Assembly (NCBI GenBank): GCA_003569265.1 | Contig: BGON01000001.1 | Coordinates: 248,001 to 312,000, forward strand | DNA from: Actinomycetota bacterium | Lineage (GTDB): Bacteria; Actinomycetota; Actinomycetes; Nanopelagicales; Nanopelagicaceae | Length of the DNA: 64,000 nucleotides | Reading direction: 5' to 3' | Shown here: positions 26,645 through 36,987 of the stretch, piece after piece | Layout of the letters: every line of letters starts with the position of its first letter | How positions within the stretch are numbered: the first letter of the stretch is position 1 | The notes under the pieces: model-generated | Told to the model about the DNA's origin: nothing | The model's database searches: none | Seen by the model: only the letters and a program-made list of their open reading frames with translations | Position numbers and translations under genes: made by a program

Positions 26645-27181
26645 ATGCGCGTACTAGGGATTGATCCTGGTCTAACGCGCTGCGGTATCGGAATCGTTGA
26701 AGGTAGCCCAGGATTAGCGTTAAAGATGGTGGGTGTTGGGGTAATTATGACGCCGACAGACATGGCTCTTGAAAATCGTTTACTTGAAATCGATAAAGGT
26801 TTAAATGAATGGATTGCACTATGGAATCCAGATGTGATTGCTGTGGAGCGAGTCTTTGCTCAGCACAATGTGCGCACAGTTATGGGTACTGGACAAGCAG
26901 CGGGCATTGCTCTACTCATTGCCGCTAAAGCCGGAATACCGGTCATGATGCACACACCCAGTGAAGTAAAGGCGGCAGTCTCAGGTTCAGGTCGTGCCAA
27001 TAAAGCACAAGTTGCCCAGATGGTGCAAAAGATTCTCAACCTTGATTCAATTCCAAAACCAGTAGATGCAACTGATGCACTCGCACTTGCTATTTGCAAT
27101 ATTTGGCGAGGCGGAGCAACAGCTAGAATTAATCAAGCTGTGGAAGTTGAAAAAACTCGCCTAAGAAAACTGCGTGGATAA
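26645..27181 (+). CDS. ruvC: Crossover junction endodeoxyribonuclease RuvC
   Basis: Holliday-junction resolvase of 178 residues from ATG 26645. Catalytic acidic residues are in [20 protein letters not shown] and [10 protein letters not shown]. In-frame starts at 26633 and 26642 exist; AAGGA at 26628-26632 is best spaced for 26642 or 26645, and the family begins with MRVLGIDPG. One base separates its stop from ruvA. Confidence 0.95.
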   Translation: MRVLGIDPGLTRCGIGIVEGSPGLALKMVGVGVIMTPTDMALENRLLEIDKGLNEWIALWNPDVIAVERVFAQHNVRTVMGTGQAAGIALLIAAKAGIPVMMHTPSEVKAAVSGSGRANKAQVAQMVQKILNLDSIPKPVDATDALALAICNIWRGGATARINQAVEVEKTRLRKLRG

Positions 27182-27796
27182 ATGATTTCAACTCTTAGCG
27201 GAACTATTCGCTCTCTTTCACAAGACAAACTTGTCATTGAAGTAGGGGGAGTGGGTTTAAGTGTTCTTATCAATGCGCCGACAAGTGCTGGGTTAACTCT
27301 TGGTTCCCAATCCACTCTCTACACATCCCTTGTTGTGCGTGAAGATTCACTGACTTTGTTTGGGTTTTTAACTGAAGAGGTTCGCAATCTTTTCGAACTT
27401 GTCCAGACCGTCTCTGGCGTTGGTCCAAAAGTTGCGCTTTCTATTATGGGTGCACTCACCCCAGAAGATTTAGCACGCGCTATTTCACAGGAAGACACAT
27501 CGGTAATTGAGCGGGTTCCTGGGATTGGTAAAAAGGGAGCACAGCGCATGATTTTGGAGTTAAAGGGCAAGCTCAGCGACCTTTCATCGGGTGCAACATA
27601 TAAAGGTCATCAACCACCATGGCGCGAACAACTTCTGAGTGCACTGGTCTCACTTGGGTTTTCTCCCAAGGAGTCAGATTCTGCAATTAGTTATGTGGTT
27701 AATGATTTACATGGCAACGACCAAGATCCAGCCAGCATGGAGTTAAGTGAGCTATTGAAGCTAGCGCTAGCCAGTGGAAAGAGTTCACGTGGCTGA
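27182..27796 (+). CDS. ruvA: Holliday junction branch migration protein RuvA
   Basis: A 204-residue junction-binding subunit: N-terminal OB fold ([25 protein letters not shown]), two helix-hairpin-helix motifs ([18 protein letters not shown] and [18 protein letters not shown]) and a C-terminal domain that binds RuvB. Starts one base after the ruvC stop; the ruvB start lies inside its last codons. Confidence 0.95.
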   Translation: MISTLSGTIRSLSQDKLVIEVGGVGLSVLINAPTSAGLTLGSQSTLYTSLVVREDSLTLFGFLTEEVRNLFELVQTVSGVGPKVALSIMGALTPEDLARAISQEDTSVIERVPGIGKKGAQRMILELKGKLSDLSSGATYKGHQPPWREQLLSALVSLGFSPKESDSAISYVVNDLHGNDQDPASMELSELLKLALASGKSSRG

Positions 27797-28835
27797 TAAT
27801 CAGGAGCGCTTAGTGGGCTCGAATATTAAGGGCGAGGAATCAGCGCTAGAACAAGCGCTGCGCCCCAAGACTCTTAAGGATTTCATTGGACAGCATCGTG
27901 TGCGCGAACAGATAGATGTTTTGTTAACGGCTGCGCGCCATAGAAATACACCAGCAGATCACATCTTGCTATCAGGGCCTCCAGGACTCGGAAAAACAAC
28001 GTTGGCGCTTATTTTGGCAAGTGAGATGCAGGCACCTATACGTATTACAAGTGGACCAGCGATTACACATGCGGGGGATTTAGCTGCAATTCTCTCTTCT
28101 CTTGTTGAAGGTGAAATTCTTTTCCTAGATGAGATTCATCGCCTGCCTCGTCCAGCAGAAGAGCTTTTGTATTTAGCGATGGAGGATTTTCGGGTGGATG
28201 TTGTTGTGGGCAAGGGTCCTGGGGCAACTGCAATTCCACTGCAACTGCCGCATTTCACATTAGTGGGTGCAACAACTCGAGCAGGTTTGTTGCCAGGACC
28301 ATTGCGCGATCGCTTTGGTTTCACTGCTCATCTTGATTTCTATGAGGATTCAGAGTTAGCACAAGTCATTTCCAGAAGCGCCCAACTACTCGACATTGAT
28401 ATTCACGCCGATGCAATCACTGAAATATCAGGCAGATCACGTGGCACACCACGTATTGCCAATCGATTACTTCGCCGCGTGCGCGATTACGCGCAGGTCA
28501 ATGCCAGCACATCCATCTCACTTAAAGATGCCCGTGCAGCGTTAGAAATGTATGAAGTAGATGAGATCGGATTGGATCGTCTCGATCGCGGCGTATTAGT
28601 GGCATTAGTTGAGCGCTTTAATGGAGGACCTGTGGGCCTTTCCACATTGGCAATTGCGGTGGGTGAAGAGGTAGAAACCGTTGAAGCAGTTGCTGAGCCT
28701 TTCCTAGTTCGAAATGGCCTCATGGCTAGAACAGCCCGTGGAAGAGTTGCAACTGCTGCGGGTTTTGCCCATATAGGACGCACACCACCTGCGCCCATCG
28801 CCTCGCTTTTCGACACACCAGCACCTGACGCCTAG
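27789..28835 (+). CDS. ruvB: Holliday junction branch migration helicase RuvB
   Basis: AAA+ motor of about 348 residues. Walker [10 protein letters not shown], Walker B LFLDEIHR, sensor 1 GATTRAG and the arginine-finger region LRDRFGFT are present, and the winged-helix C-terminal domain ends GFAHIGR. GTG at 27789 is chosen because GGAAAGAG lies about six bases upstream; the GTG at 27774 is inside that element. It overlaps ruvA by eight bases. Confidence 0.95.
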   Translation: MADNQERLVGSNIKGEESALEQALRPKTLKDFIGQHRVREQIDVLLTAARHRNTPADHILLSGPPGLGKTTLALILASEMQAPIRITSGPAITHAGDLAAILSSLVEGEILFLDEIHRLPRPAEELLYLAMEDFRVDVVVGKGPGATAIPLQLPHFTLVGATTRAGLLPGPLRDRFGFTAHLDFYEDSELAQVISRSAQLLDIDIHADAITEISGRSRGTPRIANRLLRRVRDYAQVNASTSISLKDARAALEMYEVDEIGLDRLDRGVLVALVERFNGGPVGLSTLAIAVGEEVETVEAVAEPFLVRNGLMARTARGRVATAAGFAHIGRTPPAPIASLFDTPAPDA

Positions 28836-28838
28836 ACT
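28833..28838 (+). promoter_or_regulatory. Candidate -10 box (leaderless) for secD
   Basis: TAGACT overlaps the ruvB stop and lies eight bases before the secD ATG at 28847. Confidence 0.45.
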
Positions 28839-28846
28839 CTGCACCT

Positions 28847-30358
28847 ATGTCTACAACTACTAAACCAGTAAAGACGACTGCCCGCCCAGCGCGCTCATTG
28901 GCAATCCTGGCCCTAGTGCTCATCACACTCACAGGTCTTGCCTTTATTCAAAGCGCTACAGCAGTACGTCTAGGTCTTGATCTTCGAGGCGGAACTTCAG
29001 TCACTCTTCAACCGCGAATCGCGCCGGGAGAGAATGGAAAAGTTACCAACGAAGCAATCGATCAAGCAGTCTCCATCATCCGCCAGCGCGTTAACTCACT
29101 CGGTGTTGCCGAATCTGAGGTAGCTGCGCAGGGAAGTGGAACTAATCGCCAGATTGTTATCTCTGTTCCTGGAGATACCGGTCGTCGTGTAGTTGAACTT
29201 GTAGGACAAACTGCAGAGCTTCGCTTCCGCCAAGTGTTGGCAACTGCTGCATCAACTGGCGCAGCCGATCCTGCTGCAACTCCAGCCACTGGAGTCAGCG
29301 CTGAAGTAAATGCAAAGTTTGCAGCACTTGATTGTACAAAGGCTGAAAATCTTCAAGGCTCAGGTGCTGATGCACCAGGAGACACAATCGTTGCTTGCGA
29401 TCGTTCTGGTGGTGCAAAATATATTTTGGCGCCAGCAGAAGTACTCGGCCGTCAGATTTCAAAGGCATCTGCAGGACTTGATGCTCAAAGCGGTAGTGCT
29501 TGGTATGTAAGCCTTACTTTTAATGGTGAAGGCACATCAGCATTTGGTGCAATCACTTCACGTGTGACATCTCTGGCTCCACCACTTAACCAGGTGGCAA
29601 TTGTGCTCGATGGTTTAGTTGTTTCAGCCCCAAGAATTAATGAAGCGATTCCATCTGGAAATGCTCAAATCACGGGAAGTTTCACACAACTTGAAGCCCA
29701 AGATTTAGCCAACGTTCTTAAATACGGTGCGCTGCCACTTGCCTTTGATCGCGGTGAAGTTCAGCAAGTATCACCAACATTAGGTGCTGATCAGCTCAAC
29801 GCAGGTCTATTAGCAGGAGGACTGGGTCTAGGCCTTGTTCTGCTCTATTCACTCCTCTACTACCGAGGTTTAGGTCTAGTAACTGTTGGTTCATTAGCAA
29901 TAGCCGGCTCCCTTGTTTATCTACTCTTCTTACTTCTAGGCAAGTGGATCGGATTCACATTAACCCTTGCAGGTATTGCGGGAGCAATTGTGGCTATTGG
30001 TGTTACCGCCGACTCATTTATTATCTACTTCGAGCGTATTCGAGACGAGATTCGAGAAGGTCGCTCATTGCGCACTGCGGTTGAGACTGGTTGGAGTCGA
30101 GCACGTAGAACTATTCTGGTTGCTGACTTTGTTTCAATAATCGCTGCAGTCCTGCTGTATTTCTTTGCAGTAGGTGGCGTTCGAGGATTCGCATTTACTC
30201 TAGGTTTAACAACACTTGTTGACTTAATTGTTGTCTTTGCCTTTACAAAGCCAATCGTCACGATCCTTGCCAAGATGAATTTCTTTGCATCCGGTCATCC
30301 TCTATCAGGACTATCAGCCAAGAGCACTGGAACACTGCCAGTAGCAGGGGAGGCATAA
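28847..30358 (+). CDS. secD: Protein translocase subunit SecD
   Basis: An RND-type membrane protein of 503 residues that uses the proton gradient to complete Sec-dependent export. One N-terminal helix, then LGLDLRGGTSVTLQ (the conserved D-x-RGG motif), a periplasmic domain with an alanine-rich insert at about 135-150, and five C-terminal helices with GALPLAFDRGEVQQVSPTLG, TLAGIAGAIVAIGVTADSFIIYFERIRDE. The YajC partner usually encoded just upstream is missing; only 11 bases separate it from ruvB. Followed by secF after three bases. Confidence 0.95.
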   Translation: MSTTTKPVKTTARPARSLAILALVLITLTGLAFIQSATAVRLGLDLRGGTSVTLQPRIAPGENGKVTNEAIDQAVSIIRQRVNSLGVAESEVAAQGSGTNRQIVISVPGDTGRRVVELVGQTAELRFRQVLATAASTGAADPAATPATGVSAEVNAKFAALDCTKAENLQGSGADAPGDTIVACDRSGGAKYILAPAEVLGRQISKASAGLDAQSGSAWYVSLTFNGEGTSAFGAITSRVTSLAPPLNQVAIVLDGLVVSAPRINEAIPSGNAQITGSFTQLEAQDLANVLKYGALPLAFDRGEVQQVSPTLGADQLNAGLLAGGLGLGLVLLYSLLYYRGLGLVTVGSLAIAGSLVYLLFLLLGKWIGFTLTLAGIAGAIVAIGVTADSFIIYFERIRDEIREGRSLRTAVETGWSRARRTILVADFVSIIAAVLLYFFAVGGVRGFAFTLGLTTLVDLIVVFAFTKPIVTILAKMNFFASGHPLSGLSAKSTGTLPVAGEA

Positions 30359-30361
30359 GAA

Positions 30362-31411
30362 ATGTCAAAGCGTTCAGGTTTAGGCGGCCGTCTCTATCGT
30401 GGTGAAACTTCCATTGAAATCATCGGCCGACGTCGTCGCTGGTATGCAGTCTCTGCTGTTTTTGTTTTGCTTTCTCTCGGTGCACTGAGCATTCAAGGCT
30501 TGCACTTGGGTATTGAGTTCAAGGGTGGCTCTTCTTTTACTGTAACTAAGGTTGGTGCATCTGTTGAAGATGCTCGTGCTGCAGTTGCTTCTGCCGGAGT
30601 TCCTGGAGAGGCAATAGTTCAGACAGTTGGCAGTGACAAGGTACGAGTTCAAACTGGTGCGCTCAATACCGTGCAAAACAACGCAGTTCAAGATGCCCTC
30701 GCTGCTAAATTCTCAGTTCCAGTTGAATCAATCGACACTCAGATTGTTGGGCCTTCCTGGGGTAAGGAAATTACCCGCAAGGCTCTCTATGGTCTTTTCG
30801 GTTTTTTGATCTTTGTGATGCTTTATCTGGCTATGGCATTTGAGCCAAAGATGGCTATTGCAGCTATTGCTGCAGTGGTTCACGACGTATTCATCACTGT
30901 TGGTATCTACGCACTCGTTGGCTTTGATGTAACACCTGCGACGGTGATCGGGTTCTTAACCATTTTGGGCTATTCGCTCTATGACACTGTTGTTGTGTTC
31001 GACAAGATTCGAGAAAACACACGCACAATTACTGCTACCTCGAAGAGCACCTACTCACAGGCTACTAACTTGGCCGTTAATCAGACAATCGTTCGTTCGA
31101 TTAACACCTCGATTATTGCCTTGTTGCCGGTAGGTTCTATTCTCTTTGTTGGTGCTGGATTACTAGGTGCAGGAACTTTGAAGGATCTCTCTCTTGCACT
31201 CTTTATCGGTTTAGCAGTGGGTACATACTCTTCAATCTTTATTGCACCTCCTGTTCTGGCTCAGCTACGTGAGAGGGAGCCTGCGATGAAAGCTCTAGCC
31301 AAGCGTGTTAATGGTCGTGGTGCACCAGCTGGTGTAGCAACACCTGCTCCTGCGCATTCAAATGAGCGCCGTGGACCTCGTAATCAACCAAAGCGCAAAC
31401 ATCGCAAATAG
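30362..31411 (+). CDS. secF: Protein translocase subunit SecF
   Basis: Partner of SecD, 349 residues. LHLGIEFKGGSSFTV carries the conserved FKGG motif after helix 1; the C-terminal helices include TVIGFLTILGYSLYDTVVVFDKIREN, the SecF signature. The tail is basic and rich in Arg/Lys/Pro (ERRGPRNQPKRKHRK), expected in the cytoplasm. rel follows after 10 bases, with no apt gene between them. Confidence 0.95.
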   Translation: MSKRSGLGGRLYRGETSIEIIGRRRRWYAVSAVFVLLSLGALSIQGLHLGIEFKGGSSFTVTKVGASVEDARAAVASAGVPGEAIVQTVGSDKVRVQTGALNTVQNNAVQDALAAKFSVPVESIDTQIVGPSWGKEITRKALYGLFGFLIFVMLYLAMAFEPKMAIAAIAAVVHDVFITVGIYALVGFDVTPATVIGFLTILGYSLYDTVVVFDKIRENTRTITATSKSTYSQATNLAVNQTIVRSINTSIIALLPVGSILFVGAGLLGAGTLKDLSLALFIGLAVGTYSSIFIAPPVLAQLREREPAMKALAKRVNGRGAPAGVATPAPAHSNERRGPRNQPKRKHRK

Positions 31412-31421
31412 CGGTAACTAA

Positions 31422-33584
31422 ATGGATACTTTGATTGCACCAGTTATAAGTGCGCTCAAAGAGCACCATGCAACGAATAACTTTGCAGATGTTGAACGTG
31501 CTTTCATTGTTGCTGAAAAGGCCCACGATGGGCAACTTCGTAAATCAGGTGATGCATACATAACTCACCCAGTTGCTGTGGCCAATATCCTGGCCGAACT
31601 GGGCTTAACTTCTGAAGCGATCATTGCGGCGCTATTGCATGACACAGTCGAAGACACCCCCTATTCACTCAGAGAGCTGCGTCATGATTTTGGAGATGAG
31701 ATTGCTGGATTAGTTGATGGTGTGACAAAGCTGGACAAACTCACATATGGACCAACGGCAGAGGCTGAGACTGTGCGCAAGATGGTTGTTGCAATGTCTC
31801 GTGATATTCGAGTGCTGGTTATCAAGCTAGCAGATCGCCTTCACAACGCGCGCACATGGAAATATGTTTCCCCAGAGAACGCTGCGCGTAAAGCCCGTGA
31901 AACGCTAGATATCTATGCACCCCTTGCACACCGTTTAGGTATGAACGCCATGAAGTGGGAGTTAGAAGATCTCTCCTTTGAAGTGTTAGAGCCTAAAAAA
32001 TTTGAAGAGATAGCTCGTTTAGTTGCTGAACGATCACCCTCGCGCGATAAGTTAACACATGATGTGATTGAGGTTGTTACACAAGATCTAGATGCAGATG
32101 GAATCAAGGCAACTGTCACTGGGCGGCAAAAGCACTTCTTCTCGGTCTATCAAAAGATGGTGGTTCGCGGGCGAGAATTCAATGATATTTATGACTTAGT
32201 TGGTATCCGTGTTTTAGTTGAGGATGTTCGTGACTGCTACGCAGTTCTTGGCGCAATCCATGCTAGATGGAGTCCAGTTCCAGGTCGATTTAAAGATTAC
32301 ATCGCTATGCCCAAGTTCAACTTATATCAATCACTTCACACCACCGTCATTGGGCCAACGGGTAAAGCGATTGAGATTCAGATTCGAACATTTGACATGC
32401 ACTCACGTGCTGAGTTTGGTATTGCGGCTCATTGGAAATATAAGCAAGGCCCTGAAAATAATGAGGCTTCGCCAGAAATGCTATGGCTGCGACAGTTGCA
32501 TGAATGGCAGAAAGAGACTGAGGATCCATCTGAGTTCTTAGAAGCTCTGCGCTTTGATTTAGGCACACCTGAGGTCTTCGTCTTTACGCCCAAGGGAAGC
32601 GTTATTGCTCTTCCAGGAGGTTCTACTCCGGTGGACTTTGCCTTCTCTGTCCATACCGATGTTGGTATTCGTTGCGCCGGTGCAAAAGTAAATGGCCGAC
32701 TTGTTCCACTGGAATCACGGTTAAATAATGGTGATGTAGTTGAGATTGTTACTAATAAGGGTGAACACGCAGGACCAAGTCGAGACTGGCTTAACTTTGT
32801 AAAAAGTCCTCGTGCCCGTTCAAAGATCAAAGCCTGGTTTAGCAAGGAACGGCGCGAAGAAGCAGTTGATGCAGGACGTGAATCTATCGCTCGCCAGATG
32901 CGAAAAGCTGGACTTCCCCTGCAAAAGATTTTCGCAGGTCACTCTCTTCTTGAACTAGCACACGAACTTCGCTATCCAGATATTGATGCGTTGTATTGCG
33001 CGGTGGGGGATGGCCATGTTTCAGCGGCCTCAATTATTGACAAGCTGGTTGTATCAATGGGGGCTGAGGATTCACATCCAGAACCGACGATGGATACTTT
33101 TCCTTCTCGTGCTCCAGCAATAAGACGCTCTAGCAATGCCATCGATGTTGAAGGCACAGATGATGTATTGGTGAAGTTAGCGCGTTGCTGCACCCCTGTT
33201 CCGGGTGATGCAATTATTGGATTTATCACTAAGGGCAGTGGAGTCTCTATTCACAGAAATGACTGCATTAATGCAGATGATTTACTGCGAAATCAAAGTG
33301 ATCGTATTGTGAATGTTTCTTGGCGCTTGGGCACAGCCAGCGTCTTCTTAGTCAATATTCAAGTAGAAGCTCTAGATCGTGAGTCACTGTTGGCAGATGT
33401 GACACGCACCCTCTCTGACCAACACGTGAACATTCTCAGCGCTGCGGTGAGTACTTCAAAAGATAGAACAGCAATCTCACGCTTCACATTTGAAATGGCA
33501 GATGCAACGCATTTAGATGCGGTGATCGCAGCTGTGAGAAATATTGAAGGTGTGTACGATGTTTATCGCACCACAAACAATTAG
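31422..33584 (+). CDS. rel: Bifunctional (p)ppGpp synthetase/hydrolase Rel
   Basis: A long RSH protein of 720 residues. The HD hydrolase domain has AALLHDTVEDTPYS and KLADRLHNARTW; the synthetase domain has TGRQKHFFSVYQKM and GRFKDYIAMPKFNLYQSLHTTV. The RFKD form of the synthetase loop is the RxKD type found in bifunctional enzymes rather than the ExDD type of RelA-only enzymes. TGS domain (VFVFTPKGSVIALPGGSTPVDFAF), zinc-finger-like RCCTPVPGD segment and C-terminal ACT domain follow. It is the only stringent-response enzyme in the window. The stop overlaps the convergent DUF349 gene by four bases. Confidence 0.96.
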   Translation: MDTLIAPVISALKEHHATNNFADVERAFIVAEKAHDGQLRKSGDAYITHPVAVANILAELGLTSEAIIAALLHDTVEDTPYSLRELRHDFGDEIAGLVDGVTKLDKLTYGPTAEAETVRKMVVAMSRDIRVLVIKLADRLHNARTWKYVSPENAARKARETLDIYAPLAHRLGMNAMKWELEDLSFEVLEPKKFEEIARLVAERSPSRDKLTHDVIEVVTQDLDADGIKATVTGRQKHFFSVYQKMVVRGREFNDIYDLVGIRVLVEDVRDCYAVLGAIHARWSPVPGRFKDYIAMPKFNLYQSLHTTVIGPTGKAIEIQIRTFDMHSRAEFGIAAHWKYKQGPENNEASPEMLWLRQLHEWQKETEDPSEFLEALRFDLGTPEVFVFTPKGSVIALPGGSTPVDFAFSVHTDVGIRCAGAKVNGRLVPLESRLNNGDVVEIVTNKGEHAGPSRDWLNFVKSPRARSKIKAWFSKERREEAVDAGRESIARQMRKAGLPLQKIFAGHSLLELAHELRYPDIDALYCAVGDGHVSAASIIDKLVVSMGAEDSHPEPTMDTFPSRAPAIRRSSNAIDVEGTDDVLVKLARCCTPVPGDAIIGFITKGSGVSIHRNDCINADDLLRNQSDRIVNVSWRLGTASVFLVNIQVEALDRESLLADVTRTLSDQHVNILSAAVSTSKDRTAISRFTFEMADATHLDAVIAAVRNIEGVYDVYRTTNN

Positions 33585-34879
33585 TTAAATTCAGCTAAAC
33601 TCTTTTCAGCCTCTTCTAACCAGACTCTACGAGCTGCAGCAGATTCTTGAGCCTCTGTTGCTTTTTTAGCATTTCCAGCCGCCTCTGATTTAGCAGCAAT
33701 CTTTTCATAACTCTCAATTGAATCAGTAAGCTGCTTAACAACTTCGGCAGCGCGTGCCTTTGCTGTTGGATCTGTTTTTCGCCAGATTTCAGCTTCAGAT
33801 TCTTTGATGACGCTCTCCACAGCTTGCACGCGGGCATCAAGGGATGCGCGCTTATCGCGGTGAGTCATACCGATCTTGCTCCAAGCGTTCAAGTGATCGC
33901 GTAGAGCCTTCTTGGCTTGATCCACATTAGTGATAGGCAAAAGTGCTTCGATCAGCACAACTAACTCTTCGCGCTTAATAAGGTTGGCAGCCATAGTTGT
34001 GTTGCGCTTTTCGAGATCGGCGTTCTTAGCACTGAAGAATTGATCTTGCGCGGCCTTAAATCTCGCCCACATCTTTGCATCATCACTTGGCTTTCCACGT
34101 CCAGCAGCTTTCCAAGCATCCATAAGAGCTTTGAAACGCTTAGCAGTTGGAACCCATTCAGTTGATGTTGCCAATTTTTCCGCTTCTTCAATGATGGTCT
34201 TTTTGGCATCCACTACAACCTTTTGAACAGATTCAAGGGCCGCAAAGTGGGTGCGACGGCGCTTATCAAATTTGTTTCGAGATGATGAGAAACGCTTCCA
34301 AAGATCAGCATCTGCCTTTTTATCTAAGCGGGGTGCAGATTTCCATTCATCAAGAAGAACTTTGAGACGATCACCGGTTACTTTCCAACTCTCAGAGAGT
34401 GCAAGGCTTTCAGCTTCTGCAACAATCTTTTCCTTCTCAACAAGAATCTGTTCGCGACGAGCGGCCTTAGCTGCAGTTTCGGCTGCCTTCTTGGCTTCAT
34501 AGGCTTCGCGATGGCCTTCAATGAGTGGCTCAATCTGTTCAACTGATGCAGCAAGGGCATCGAGATCGCCAACACCGTTTAATTCTTTGACTTGATCACG
34601 CAGTTTCTTCACTGCCGTGTATGCATCTGATGGAACTAGTGCGCCACTTTTGATGCGGGCTGCAAGGAGCGCAACTTCTGCTGCAAGGAGTTCGAATTTT
34701 CGAACGAAGTAAGCCAGAGCTTCTTCTGAAGTCTTACCAGGATATGAGCCAACTGCTTTTTCACCGGAGGAGGTGCGAACATAGACTGTTCCATCTTCGG
34801 CCACTCGGCCAAATTCTGAAGGATCTCCGATTAGTGCTGATGCTGCACTGGCTTGATGTGTTGGATTGAACTCGCTCAT
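33581..34879 (-). CDS. DUF349-repeat protein
   Basis: A 432-residue, highly charged helical protein with at least three DUF349 repeats (about residues 130-200, 205-275 and 285-355), each containing a pattern like WKSAPRLDKKADADLWKRFSSSRNKFDKRR or WKAAGRGKPSDDAKMWARFKAAQDQFF. No enzyme motif, signal or membrane segment. DUF349 proteins are common next to rel in Actinomycetota, but their role is unknown. An AAAGGGA Shine-Dalgarno-like element precedes the ATG. Confidence 0.88.
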   Translation of the reverse strand: MSEFNPTHQASAASALIGDPSEFGRVAEDGTVYVRTSSGEKAVGSYPGKTSEEALAYFVRKFELLAAEVALLAARIKSGALVPSDAYTAVKKLRDQVKELNGVGDLDALAASVEQIEPLIEGHREAYEAKKAAETAAKAARREQILVEKEKIVAEAESLALSESWKVTGDRLKVLLDEWKSAPRLDKKADADLWKRFSSSRNKFDKRRRTHFAALESVQKVVVDAKKTIIEEAEKLATSTEWVPTAKRFKALMDAWKAAGRGKPSDDAKMWARFKAAQDQFFSAKNADLEKRNTTMAANLIKREELVVLIEALLPITNVDQAKKALRDHLNAWSKIGMTHRDKRASLDARVQAVESVIKESEAEIWRKTDPTAKARAAEVVKQLTDSIESYEKIAAKSEAAGNAKKATEAQESAAARRVWLEEAEKSLAEFN

Positions 34880-34902
34880 GGTGTGTTCCCTTTCAGCGCG
34901 TT

Positions 34903-34917
34903 GTTCTAATGTAGAAC
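34903..34917. repeat. 15-bp inverted repeat in the DUF349/MBL divergent gap
   Basis: GTTCTA-ATG-TAGAAC forms perfect 6-bp arms 24 bases upstream of the DUF349 start, over a possible minus-strand -10 (TACATT). It could be an operator. The arm orientation is opposite to the actinobacterial LexA box (GAAC-N4-GTTC). The remaining part of the gap (34918-35051) contains TATTTT at 35021 as a possible -10 for the plus-strand gene. Confidence 0.3.
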
Positions 34918-35051
34918 GTCGCTATCAGTGTGCGTGCTCACTCAAGGCGCACCTTGGATGAGCGTGAATCGTGCGGAGGTAAAAGGTACCCTGTCCAGGT
35001 GTGTGAGCGTCAATCGCTCCTATTTTAAGCGTGGGCGAAGGGGTGAATTCG

Positions 35052-35714
35052 ATGCTAGTCGACTCTTTTGCAGCCCCCTTGTATGCCACTAACTGCTGGG
35101 TCATAGCCCCAAAGGCTGGCAGCGAGTGCGTTGTCATCGATCCAGGTATGCCCGATGTTTCAGCGATGTTGGATGAGATTCTAAAGAAACACTCGCTCAA
35201 GCCTGTTGCCGTGATTGCCACTCATGGCCATCTTGACCACACCTTTTCTATTCAACCTATCGCAGATGGATATTCCATCCCTGCCTATATTCACTCACTT
35301 GATCGCATCGCTCTTTTGCACCCTGAGCGATATTTAAGCCCAGAATTTGCAGCGACATTATCGGCAATGGACTTTGTCGAACCTGGGGATGTAAGAGAAT
35401 TGCGCAATGAAGAAGTTGTGGAGCTAGTGGGCATGAAATTTAAAGCCATCCACGCCCCTGGTCACACACCAGGCTCTTTGGTTTTTGTAGTCGATGACGA
35501 ACTATTAGTCAGCGGCGATGTGCTCTTTGCTGGTTCGATAGGTCGCACTGATCTACCCGGCGGATCAGCCGAGGCGATGGAGCAAACTTTGCGCAAAAAA
35601 ATTATGCCAATGGCAGATCACTTAAGAGTCCTACCTGGGCACTATGGCGATAGCACCTTGGGTGCAGAGAAGAAGAGCAATCCTTACTTAACTGCCCTTA
35701 AGGCTCGTTACTAA
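35052..35714 (+). CDS. MBL-fold metallohydrolase (glyoxalase II-like)
   Basis: A 220-residue metallo-beta-lactamase-fold hydrolase. The metal-binding motif is THGHLDHT, with further His in HAPGHTPGS, Asp in [16 protein letters not shown] and His in LPGHYGDST, the glyoxalase II-like set of ligands. The ATG at 35052 is preceded by GAAGGGG at good distance; an upstream in-frame GTG at 35031 is less likely. In many Actinomycetota it sits between the rel region and hisS; its substrate is unknown. It shares one base with the hisS start. Confidence 0.87.
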   Translation: MLVDSFAAPLYATNCWVIAPKAGSECVVIDPGMPDVSAMLDEILKKHSLKPVAVIATHGHLDHTFSIQPIADGYSIPAYIHSLDRIALLHPERYLSPEFAATLSAMDFVEPGDVRELRNEEVVELVGMKFKAIHAPGHTPGSLVFVVDDELLVSGDVLFAGSIGRTDLPGGSAEAMEQTLRKKIMPMADHLRVLPGHYGDSTLGAEKKSNPYLTALKARY

Positions 35715-36964
35715 TGGCCGGACAAAAGATACAAGCGCCTAAAGGCGTGAGTGAATATGTTCCACCGCGTTCTGCAGCTTTTGAGTTTGTGCGTGAATGT
35801 CTAATTGAGCCAGCACGTAAAGCGGGTTATCAGTTAATTGAACTTCCAGTCTTTGAAGATACAGAACTCTTTACTCGCGGTGTTGGCGAATCAACTGATG
35901 TTGTCTCAAAAGAGATGTATACATTTCAAGATCGCGGAGATCGCTCTATCACATTGCGTCCGGAGGGGACTGCGGGGGTGATGCGTGCAGTTATTGAACA
36001 TGGATTAGATCGCGGTCAACTACCTGCCAAACTTTGGTATTCGGGTCAGTTCTTTCGAGCAGAGCGTCCACAAGCTGGGCGATATCGCCAGTTCTACCAA
36101 GTGGGTATTGAAGCAATTGGATTAGATGATGCAGCTATTGATGCTGAAGTAATTGCCATTGCAGATGCTGGTTTCAAAGCTATTGGTCTAAGTAAATATC
36201 GTCTTGAAATTACTTCTTTGGGTGATTCTCAATCACGAGCTGCCCACCGAGTTGATTTAGTGAAATTTATCTCCAGCATGAGTTTGGATGAGGCAACCAG
36301 TGCACGGGTAGCCCTCAATCCGCTGCGATTATTTGATGACAAGCGTCCTGAGATAAGAGATGCCATGGCCAAAGCACCATTGCTTATTGATTATTTGAAT
36401 GAGAGTTCGCGCTCACACTTTGAGCAAGTCAAGAGGTATCTTGATGTCTTAGGCATTTCTTACACACTAAATCCACGGATGGTGCGTGGTTTGGATTATT
36501 ACACCGGCACTACTTTCGAATTTGTCCATGATCTTCTAGGCGCCCAATCTGGAATTGGTGGGGGAGGCCGTTACGACGGTCTTATGGCAGAACTAGGTGG
36601 ACAAGCCTTATCTGGGATTGGTTTTGGTTTAGGTGTTGATAGAGCCTTGCTTGCTGCAGAGGCTGAAGGGGTAATTAATGAAACCGCTTTTGTTTCAGAT
36701 CTTTTCATCATTCCACTGGGTGATGCAGCTAAAGAGATGGCAATGAAAATCGCTGGTGAACTACGAAGTGCCGATAAAAGCGTTGAAATTGCTTTCGGAA
36801 ATCGGGCCTTAAAGGGTGCTATGAAAGGCGCGGACAAAAGCGGTGCGCGCTATGTCATCGTTTTGGGCGATTCAGAGATTTCTAGCGCAACGGTGGAGCT
36901 AAAAGAGATGAAAACTGGCGCCACTTCATCGGTTAAGATTGCCTCATTAATCAGTGTAATTTAG
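35714..36964 (+). CDS. hisS: Histidyl-tRNA synthetase
   Basis: Class II synthetase of 416 residues. Motif 2 is [11 protein letters not shown]...[18 protein letters not shown], the histidine-binding loop is [14 protein letters not shown], and motif 3 is [15 protein letters not shown]...[11 protein letters not shown]. The C-terminal anticodon-binding domain covers about residues 325-416. Tandem with aspS, 23 bases apart. Confidence 0.96.
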   Translation: MAGQKIQAPKGVSEYVPPRSAAFEFVRECLIEPARKAGYQLIELPVFEDTELFTRGVGESTDVVSKEMYTFQDRGDRSITLRPEGTAGVMRAVIEHGLDRGQLPAKLWYSGQFFRAERPQAGRYRQFYQVGIEAIGLDDAAIDAEVIAIADAGFKAIGLSKYRLEITSLGDSQSRAAHRVDLVKFISSMSLDEATSARVALNPLRLFDDKRPEIRDAMAKAPLLIDYLNESSRSHFEQVKRYLDVLGISYTLNPRMVRGLDYYTGTTFEFVHDLLGAQSGIGGGGRYDGLMAELGGQALSGIGFGLGVDRALLAAEAEGVINETAFVSDLFIIPLGDAAKEMAMKIAGELRSADKSVEIAFGNRALKGAMKGADKSGARYVIVLGDSEISSATVELKEMKTGATSSVKIASLISVI

Positions 36965-36987
36965 TTATAGGGATGTAGAACGCAACT

